In this document: positions 57,480 to 64,000 of the stretch, in pieces
How the letters are laid out: every line of letters starts with the position of its first letter
Position numbering within the stretch: the first letter of the stretch is position 1
Program-made: the position numbers and the translations under genes
Notes under the pieces: model-generated
What the model was told of the DNA's origin: nothing
What the model saw: only the letters and a program-made list of their open reading frames with translations
Database searches by the model: none
Source: Neoechinorhynchus agilis
Taxonomy: Eukaryota > Acanthocephala
NCBI GenBank assembly: GCA_051530055.1
Contig: CM121343.1
Location: 1,488,001 to 1,552,000, forward strand
Reading direction: 5' to 3'
DNA: 64,000 nucleotides

Positions 57480-58180
57480 TTATTATGAGTTTTATATGGT
57501 TTCTAAAGAATGCTGCGCGGCTGAATGCTCTCCCTGTAGGTAAACTTGGAAATCTCCTTGCTGACTCAGTCGTCAGGATCGCAGTATCCTTGAGATTGGG
57601 CCTACCGATTTACATCCCGCATCGCTGCCGCTGCGGCACTATAGTGGACTCTTCGGGGAGACACGGTCTCATATGCAAGACGTCATCGGGACGATTTCCA
57701 AGGCATGCTGAAATCAATGCCATTCTGAGTAGGACCCTAAAAACACTTTACCTTCCAAACATTCTAGAACCCACTAATCTTTGTAGATTAGATGGAAGAC
57801 GCCCTGATGGCGTGACCGTATTTCCTTGGCGGGAGGGAAAATGTTTGTTGTGGGATGCAACGAGTGTGGACACGTTGGCAAACTCCAACATCAGCCACTC
57901 GAAAAAAGGTCCAGGAGGAGCGGCGACGGCTGCAGAGGGCCGGAAATGCTCAAAATACAGGGAGCTAATCCGAAATTACCATTTTGTCCCCTTCGGTGTG
58001 GAAACGTATGGGGCCTTGGGAGGGTCGGCATTGGCCCTGCTGAAAGACTTGGGGAAACGAATCAACGCTGCGACTGAAGAGCCAAGATCGACGTCGTTCT
58101 TGGCGCAAAAAATAAGCATTGCGGTGCAGCGGGGCAATGCGGCTAGCATTTTGGCCAGCGCCGATGAATGGGAGCGTTGA
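57480..58180 (+). mobile_element. LINE B, 3'-end copy with open C-terminal frame
   Basis: Frame open to the stop at 58178-58180: LADSVVRIAVSLRLGLPIY, CRCGTIVDSSGRHGLIC (Cys/His cluster), GRRPDG and LLWDATSVDTLA (nuclease), YHFVPFGVETYGALGGSA and a final AVQRGNAASILAS. Collinear with LINE B 6020-6640 at roughly two-thirds to three-quarters identity by eye, with no frame break in the nuclease. It is 5'-truncated at about 57500, as expected for LINE insertions. Sequence to about 58350 may be its 3' UTR. Confidence 0.9.
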
Positions 58181-58823
58181 TGAAACTATAAATTATGTAT
58201 GCTTGCTTAAAAAAACTCTTTCGTAAAAAAATCTAGTAAATTGCAATTATATTTTACCAAATGCGCTAAAACTACTGACATGTTGTTGTTTAAGATAATA
58301 AAGTTTGAAAACTTGGGAAACAAATACTTTACAATTTACCAATATGCCCTTTTATATAAAGTCAGTAGTCACATTCCTTAAAGGGAATGCTGTCGTTTGC
58401 CCACTCGTTATATTGAATGGTGGATCAAAACCTCTGATATCGATAATTTGAGTAGATTCTTTACTGTGTGAAGAAATCACGTCTTCGAACTAAGCTTATG
58501 CTTTCCTTAAGGTTTTAAATGGAATAATGGACTCATTAAAGAAACTGCACATTCGTGTGATATTTCGCTTGATCACTTTTAGTGTGCAGGAATTTGATAA
58601 GGGTTATTACTTTTGTCTATAGAATTGGAGGTTTTATGTATGAGCGAAAGATTAACTGCGGCTACTTTGTCTAAAATAGTAGATGAAAACAAATTATTAA
58701 AGGTTGGATTAAATATCCGGCTCGCAAATGTCTTTAAAAACTCTCCACGGTCAAAATTGCAGTCTTTTGATGGACAAATGAAAAGTTATGCTCTGCTGTA
58801 ATTTAACTTTCGACCTATTGTGT

Positions 58824-59054
58824 TTATTCAATCTTATCAGGATTTTGTTCAGAGTCAAAGGTTGCCGCCACGTTTGCCATGACTCGTCCTTCAAGTTCAT
58901 TATATCGCGAACAAAGATCTTTGAATCTGTTGAACATGTTCTCATACTTTGTCTTCCATTCGATCAGGAATAACGATATCCGTTGTATCATTCCATTAAT
59001 CTTTTCGTGACTTTCCTTGCTTAACATGCGGTTTTCGAAAGGCTGAATCCTCAT
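58824..59054 (-). CDS. Small coiled-coil-like ORF, unknown
   Basis: 76 codons from ATG at 59054. Helical and charged (SHEKINGMIQRISLFLIEWK; MFNRFKDLCSRYNELEGRVM), ending FDSEQNPDKIE. It has the look of small coiled-coil complex subunits, but no family can be named and no splice context supports a longer gene. Confidence 0.35.
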   Translation of the reverse strand: MRIQPFENRMLSKESHEKINGMIQRISLFLIEWKTKYENMFNRFKDLCSRYNELEGRVMANVAATFDSEQNPDKIE

Positions 59055-59590
59055 TGTATTTGTTCAAATTGATTCTCCTACGCTGTAATAAACGCAGTAA
59101 ATTCAAATAAAAAATTTCGTATAAAAAAATTGCGTTAACCAGTTCATTTGCCGGTTAAAGTTATTCGATGTCATTGTACCGAACCTATTTCACCCATAGG
59201 TAGCTTAACAGTTTTGGTCTCGGTTGCAAAATCAATTTCTTGAGATATCTACATTAATTTTGAAAGAGAACAAATTCACCGCGAAGTGTGCCTCCGGTCG
59301 ATGCGTTGACTGTGAAAATAAAATCATCAGTAAATCAACTTTTTCTTCTTCTTTTATCCATAGAAAACATATACGGCTCTTTTCTTTTAAAAACGTAGCA
59401 TTCTCCGATTTTTAAACACTTTTTGAAATTATGAAGCACTGGAAAGAAAACTAGTACATTCAGATGGATGCGAAGCGATGGACGATCCATACACAATCAA
59501 TTTCCAATGGTGTTCGTAAAGAGCAGAAGTTGGAAATAACAAAAAATTTGAAAACTCGCTCGATATTTGAGGTGCCGGTGTATGTGATTG
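59055..59590. other. Intergenic, unrecognised
   Basis: AT-rich; nothing recognised. Confidence 0.35.
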
Positions 59591-59665
59591 TTTTCACCCG
59601 ATAAAATTTTTTTTATTAAAGACGTTTCGAACCTCGTCGGATTCATCATCAGTTCTAAAATGCAA
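59590..59665 (-). repeat. Hairpin repeat with hammerhead-like core, copy 4
   Basis: On the minus strand: CTGATGA (59651-59645), then TGAATCCGACGAGGTTC, then GAAACGTCTTTAATA, followed by a TATCGGGTGAAAAC remnant of the inner arm. The core is intact apart from one stem-II change. The outer inverted repeat is not evident. Confidence 0.65.
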
Positions 59666-60079
59666 GTGGTTAAATGGTTATTCTACTTTCAGTTGCCCTC
59701 ATGATTGATTATATTGTTCCATTTTTTATCCATGAAGACAGGGTTTGTCATCTCGTTGGTCATATATATCCGTTTTCTGTTCTTTGATTAAGAAGGCTTC
59801 TTTTAAAATAGCCGCTTAACAAACAAAGGTAAACTATTCGGCAATTACCGTCAAATGTCAACAAAACTTAATTTGGTTTCGGAATTCGAGCCCACATCAT
59901 AAAACCACTTGTTAGTGAATTTCTATTAGACATTTCAACACCTTAACTTTTGAGCTTTTACTGGCTGCTTGCTTTCCTTTCCATAGTCCGTACTTATCCT
60001 AGCTCGGAGCAGGTTATCTTCTCATGAATGAATTTCGATCAAACTCAGTTACTAAAGAGCAAATGCTGTCGACGTTTGA
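59666..60079. other. Intergenic, unrecognised
   Basis: Nothing recognised. Confidence 0.3.
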
Positions 60080-60330
60080 GATCATTCGCCCATCAGGGCC
60101 TGGTGATTGAGTGTATTAAGCGATGCAACAATTAACGTGGGGCTGGGTTCTAACCGCAGCCAGGTCAAAATTGACCATCTAAGGGAATCCGTCGCTAACA
60201 CCAGGTCTTTCTTAAGTTCGTCGGCAGATTAAGCGGAAGAGGACCTCTCGGACCCAATGGCTAACCCATGTTGACTGCGACCCGCGCCCTGCGGGGAGGT
60301 GGAAAAATATATCGGCAGCACGTTGCGACC
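60080..60330 (+). repeat. Second tRNA-like SINE candidate
   Basis: 60098-60168 has a CCTGG...CCAGG closing stem, an A-box-like TGGTGATTGAGTGTATTAAG and a B-box-like GGTTCTAACC, followed by GC-rich sequence to about 60300 with a CCCTGCGGGG hairpin. More degenerate than the 56-kb candidate and not obviously the same family. Confidence 0.35.
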
Positions 60331-60479
60331 AATTTCAACAAAGCCGCACTTTCATCCCTCTGTAAGGTGTTGCTGGCCCACTGGAACACCTTAAATCAAC
60401 TATTCGGCGGATGTTTCTCGCCCATCCTCTTCGATCGAGAACCGAACTAGAGGGGACGACATAGGAAATTAAATCGAAA

Positions 60480-61364
60480 TGGGGATTAAGGCGATTTTTG
60501 TGTTTAGAATGTTAAAGAATCATAATTAAAACCAATAAAAATGCAGATGATTCTTTTCAATTGGGTTTCAAGTTATAAATGCAATAAATGATACACTATT
60601 TTGATCTTTTCACTATCCTTCGTTTGAACGTCGAACATCGAATGTATTTCTAGTTTTAAGGACAGGATGCATCATCACTTAAACCTTTTTTTAATCCGTC
60701 AAGTACATTTCTAATAACTATTAGAAAATGCATCCAATCACCGTCGGACACATTGTAGCAATTTAAGAAAGCCGGAATTAAAAGTTTTTTTTTTTGAGGG
60801 ACGAGTGTATTTGCTAGGCTGCATTATTTCTGCGGTTATAGAGTATCCTAATAAAAAGAAATAAGTGGAATAAGATAAGACGGCAGCATTGATTAGCGTT
60901 GCTCAGCTACTCAAATGTTCGGAAATTCCCTCTTTAGAATAAATACATAATTTATTTTTGTTTATAATCAATCCTCCGTTCCAAAAGCCTTTAACTCACA
61001 GGGTCCCATTTCGTAAATATTGGAGTCCATAATAAATGATAATTAAAAATACCACAAAGAAAGTCATTATAATAGGCATAATCGTTGTAAACCTATAGCA
61101 ATAATCATAAATTTTTTTGGAATTTTTGCAGTTTCGCTTATCGTTTCCTTCAGCTACATTCAATGTTGTATTGTTGGACATTTTACTTTTGCGTCTTCGA
61201 TACTTAACACAAAGCTTTTTAATTCGTCTCTTAGCAACGAGGATTTAATTGACGATTTTGAAAGTTGGCAATGCCATTCAAAGTTCCATGGAATCAAAAT
61301 AATAAGTTATTCAATCGAATGGCGCAAGTTTTGTAAGCTAAAACAGAAAATTATATCGAAATAA
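60480..61364. repeat. 885-bp tandem duplication, unit 1
   Basis: The whole block recurs at 61365-62150 (shared order: AAAGAATCATAATTAA, TCGAACATCGAATGTATTTC, GACAGGATGCATCATCACTT, CACCGTCGGACACATTGTAG, then the 61-codon ORF). The offset is 885 bp, measured on the ORF. The units differ by scattered substitutions and small indels outside the ORF. The ATCGAATGTATTTC...GGACAGGATGC words appear once more at 62528-62560, so a third partial unit begins the next repeat array. Confidence 0.88.
60996..61181 (-). CDS. Small single-pass membrane protein, copy 1
   Basis: 61 codons from ATG 61181. Residues 1-33 are polar and hold two Cys; residues 34-52 form a strong membrane helix (IMPIIMTFFVVFLIIIYYG), followed by a short LQYLRNGTL tail. 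No family recognised. As far as I can read, the nucleotide sequence over the ORF is identical in the second unit, while the flanks differ, which favours a real or recently converted gene. A single-exon small protein; the start is the only ATG. Confidence 0.5.
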   Translation of the reverse strand: MSNNTTLNVAEGNDKRNCKNSKKIYDYCYRFTTIMPIIMTFFVVFLIIIYYGLQYLRNGTL

Positions 61365-62150
61365 AGAGTAATGCGATTTTTATGTTTGGAGTGTTAAAGA
61401 ATCATAATTAAGACCAATAAAAATGTAGATGATTCTTTTCAATTGGGTTTCAAGTTATAAATGCAATAAATGATACATTATTTTGATCTTTTCACTATCC
61501 TTCGTTTGAACGTCGAACATCGAATGTATTTCTAGTTTTGAGGACAGGATGCATCATCACTTAAACCTTTTTTTAATCCGTCAAGTACATTTCTAATAAC
61601 TATTCGAAAATGCATCCAATCACCGTCGGACACATTGTAGCAATTTAAGAAAGCCGGAATTAAAAGTTTATTTTTTTGGGGAAGGACGAATGTATTTGCT
61701 AGGCTGCATTATTTCTGCGGTTATAGAGTATCTTAATAAGAAGAGTTAAGTGGAATAAGATAAGACGGCAGCATTGATCAGCGTTGCTCAGCTACTCAAA
61801 TGTTCGGAAATTCCCTCTTTAGAATAAATACATAATTTATTATTGTTTATAATCAATCCTCCGTTTCAAAAGCCTTTAACTCACAGGGTCCCATTTCGTA
61901 AATATTGGAGTCCATAATAAATGATAATTAAAAATACCACAAAGAAAGTCATTATAATAGGCATAATCGTTGTAAACCTATAGCAATAATCATAAATTTT
62001 TTTGGAATTTTTGCAGTTTCGCTTATCGTTTCCTTCAGCTACATTCAATGTTGTATTGTTGGACATTTTACTTTTGCGTCTTCGATACTTAACACAAAGC
62101 TTTTTAATTCGTCTCTTAGCAACGAGGATTTAATTGACGATTTTGAAAGT
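61365..62150. repeat. 885-bp tandem duplication, unit 2
   Basis: Second copy of the block described at 60480. Homology ends near 62150 (after GACGATTTTGAAAGTT), where unit 1 continues into its unique tail. Confidence 0.87.
61881..62066 (-). CDS. Small single-pass membrane protein, copy 2
   Basis: Same 61 residues as the ORF at 60996-61181, in the second tandem unit, with the same flanking order. The differences between units nearby (for example TTTATTTTTGTT against TTTATTATTGTT about 40 bp downstream of the stop) lie outside the ORF. Confidence 0.5.
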   Translation of the reverse strand: MSNNTTLNVAEGNDKRNCKNSKKIYDYCYRFTTIMPIIMTFFVVFLIIIYYGLQYLRNGTL

Positions 62151-62576
62151 TAGCATCCTTCAGTTGAACAAACATTCAAATGCTTAAAGCGTTACTACAA
62201 AAAGCATCCATTTACACTGTCGATCGACGTTGTTTTATTATAAAAAAAAGAATTACATTATTGATTTAATAGCAATCAGATTCTGTACTGAAATTTAATC
62301 TGCCTCTCGAAATCGGTTTACTGATGATTTCCAAAGAGATATTCGATCCATATCAGTTAATAAAACACGCAGGTGAAACACTTAATTGAATAATATTGTG
62401 AAATTGATGTGGCGGTAAATAAAATACCAAAAAATGTTCCCATTTCCCTATGAATTGTAAGATTCTGGCACTGTAGACAAAAAGATAGTCAAGATATAAA
62501 CTGTAATATGTCGCTCTTAGTATTTACATCGAATGTATTTCCTGTTTTAAGGACAGGATGCCTTATGACTTTTTTA
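62151..62576. other. Spacer between tandem repeats
   Basis: AT-rich; 62528-62560 is a short remnant of the 885-bp unit. Otherwise unrecognised. Confidence 0.4.
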
Positions 62577-64000
62577 AAGTCAAAAACGAAGCTCAACGCC
62601 TTCACGACATGGAAACAAAACTTGAAACATAGAATCGTCTTGAGAAAGTCTCTTGTAAGGATTTATACGATCTTGCAGCGAAAAAAGGAAGGTGTGCGAT
62701 GGCACAAGCTAAAATTATGCTACTCTAACCGAATTTTGCTTTTTAAACAACTTTCCCCGCATGTAAAGAACACATCACATTGGGTTTTCGGTTTTCCGAA
62801 AGCTCTCGTATCCGAACGATGTCCGTTCCTGATTAATTCGCGGATAAATGACTCGTTCCACTGTAAATACGTTCCGTTTTCTTATTTATAATCTGTGGTG
62901 GCTTTTAAGTCAAAAAGGAATCTTAACGTCTTCAAGGCATAGAAACAAAACTTGAAACATTGAATCGTCTTGAGAAAGTCTCTTGTAAGGATTGTAAGGA
63001 AGATCTTGCAGCGAAAAAAGTAAGGTGTGCAATGGCACAAAGAAAGGTGATTATTTTCAATAATAAAGCTAAAATTATGCTACTCTAACCGAATTTTGCT
63101 TTTTAAACAACTTTCCCCGCATGTAAAGAACACATCACATTGGGTTTTCGGTTTTCCGAAAGCTCTCGTATCCGAACGATGTCCGTTCCTGATTAATTCG
63201 CGGATAAATGACTCGTTCCACTGTAAATACGTTTCTTTTTCTTATAATCTGTGGTGGCTTTTAAGTCAAAAAGGAATCTTAACGTCTTCAAGGCATAGAA
63301 ACAAAACTTGAAACATTGAATCGTCTTGAGAAAGTCTCTTGTAAGGATTGTAAGGAAGATCTTGCAGCGAAAAAAGTAAGGTGTGCAATGGCACAAAGAA
63401 AGGTGATTATTTTCAATAATAAAGCTAAAATTATGCTACTCTAACCGAATTTTGCTTTTTAAACAACTTTCCCCGCATGTAAAGAACACATCACATTGGG
63501 TTTTCGGTTTTCCGAAAGCTCTCGTATCCGAACGATGTCCGTTCCTGATTAATTCGCGGATAAATGACTCGTTCCACTGTAAATACGTTTCTTTTTCTTA
63601 TAATCTGTGGTGGCTTTTAAGTCAAAAAGGAATCTTAACGTCTTCAAGGCATAGAAACAAAACTTGAAACATTGAATCGTCTTGAGAAAGTCTCTTGTAA
63701 GGATTTAAGGATCTTGCAGCGAAAAAAGTAAGGTGTGCAATGGCACAAAGAAAGGTGATTATTTTCAATAATAAAGCTAAAATTATGCTACTCTAACCGA
63801 ATTTTGCTTTTTAAACAACTTTCCCCGCATGTAAAGAACACATCACATTGGGTTTTCGGTTTTCCGAAAGCTCTCGTATCCGAACGATGTCCGTTCCTGA
63901 TTAATTCGCGGATAAATGACTCGTTCCACTGTAAATACGTTCCGTTTTCTTATTTATAATCTGTGATGGCTTTTAAGTCAAAAAGGAATCTTAACGTCTT
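62577..64000. repeat. Satellite 3: about four units of about 356 bp, running off the window
   Basis: GTCAAAAAGGAATCTTAACG recurs at about 62909, 63265, 63622 and 63976, with a variant at 62579; GCTAAAATTATGCTACTCTA recurs at 62707, 63067, 63423 and 63776. The period is 353-360 bp, the first unit shorter (330). Units are almost identical over 250 bp. An open frame of 71 codons in each unit is a consequence of the repetition and has no recognisable content. Confidence 0.92.

Overview
The window is eukaryotic DNA from an invertebrate animal. Host genes are split by spliceosomal introns, most only 38-60 nt long with GT...AG ends, and their proteins match animal families (FOXO, ARID2, eIF4G2/DAP5, TCP11L1, TLCD4, TBC1D9). 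Retroelements are many and varied. The phylum cannot be fixed from this window; the very short introns would suit a small-bodied lineage with compact genes, but this is inference.

Layout. 1-15.6 kb is an almost pure transposon island. It holds two head-to-tail partial copies of one LINE (A), a Penelope-like element whose 5' part is inverted, a LINE with a restriction-like endonuclease and a nearly whole 725-codon ORF (B), a broken Ty3/gypsy fossil, and a decayed CR1/jockey-like LINE (C). 16.7-17.6 kb is a TLCD4-like membrane protein gene. 18.5-20.5 kb holds LINE B scraps and a ubiquitin-like-fold ORF with an in-frame stop. 20.7-22.7 kb is a divergent FOXO-class forkhead gene on the minus strand. 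23.7-28.8 kb is again repeats: the 5' half of a LINE B copy, an RTE-like LINE (D), and an unidentified helical ORF whose second copy lies near 11 kb. 30.4-34.5 kb is an ARID2 homologue (minus), head-to-head with a DAP5/eIF4G2 homologue (plus, 36-38.2 kb). A TCP11L1 homologue (39.1-40.6 kb) follows, flanked on both sides by a hairpin repeat with a hammerhead-like core. 43.2-45.2 kb is a satellite of about 200 bp. 46.7-54.4 kb is a TBC1D9-like Rab-GAP gene (minus) in which 15 exons could be traced. 54.6-64 kb is repeat-rich and includes an 885-bp tandem duplication carrying an identical 61-codon membrane-protein ORF and a 356-bp satellite that runs off the window end.

The most interesting signal is inside the TBC1D9-like gene. 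A 3-kb intron is filled by about 23 copies of a 126-bp repeat. Read on the gene's strand, each unit contains a copy of the splice acceptor and first codons (the Q-finger Tyr-Cys-Gln) of the next exon. The true exon start lies in the last unit, so the satellite appears to have grown from the exon's own 3' splice site and leaves a ladder of decoy acceptors, most followed by an in-frame stop.

The host genes are mostly housekeeping or regulatory (chromatin remodelling, translation, vesicle traffic, insulin-pathway transcription factor) and show no operon-like functional link.
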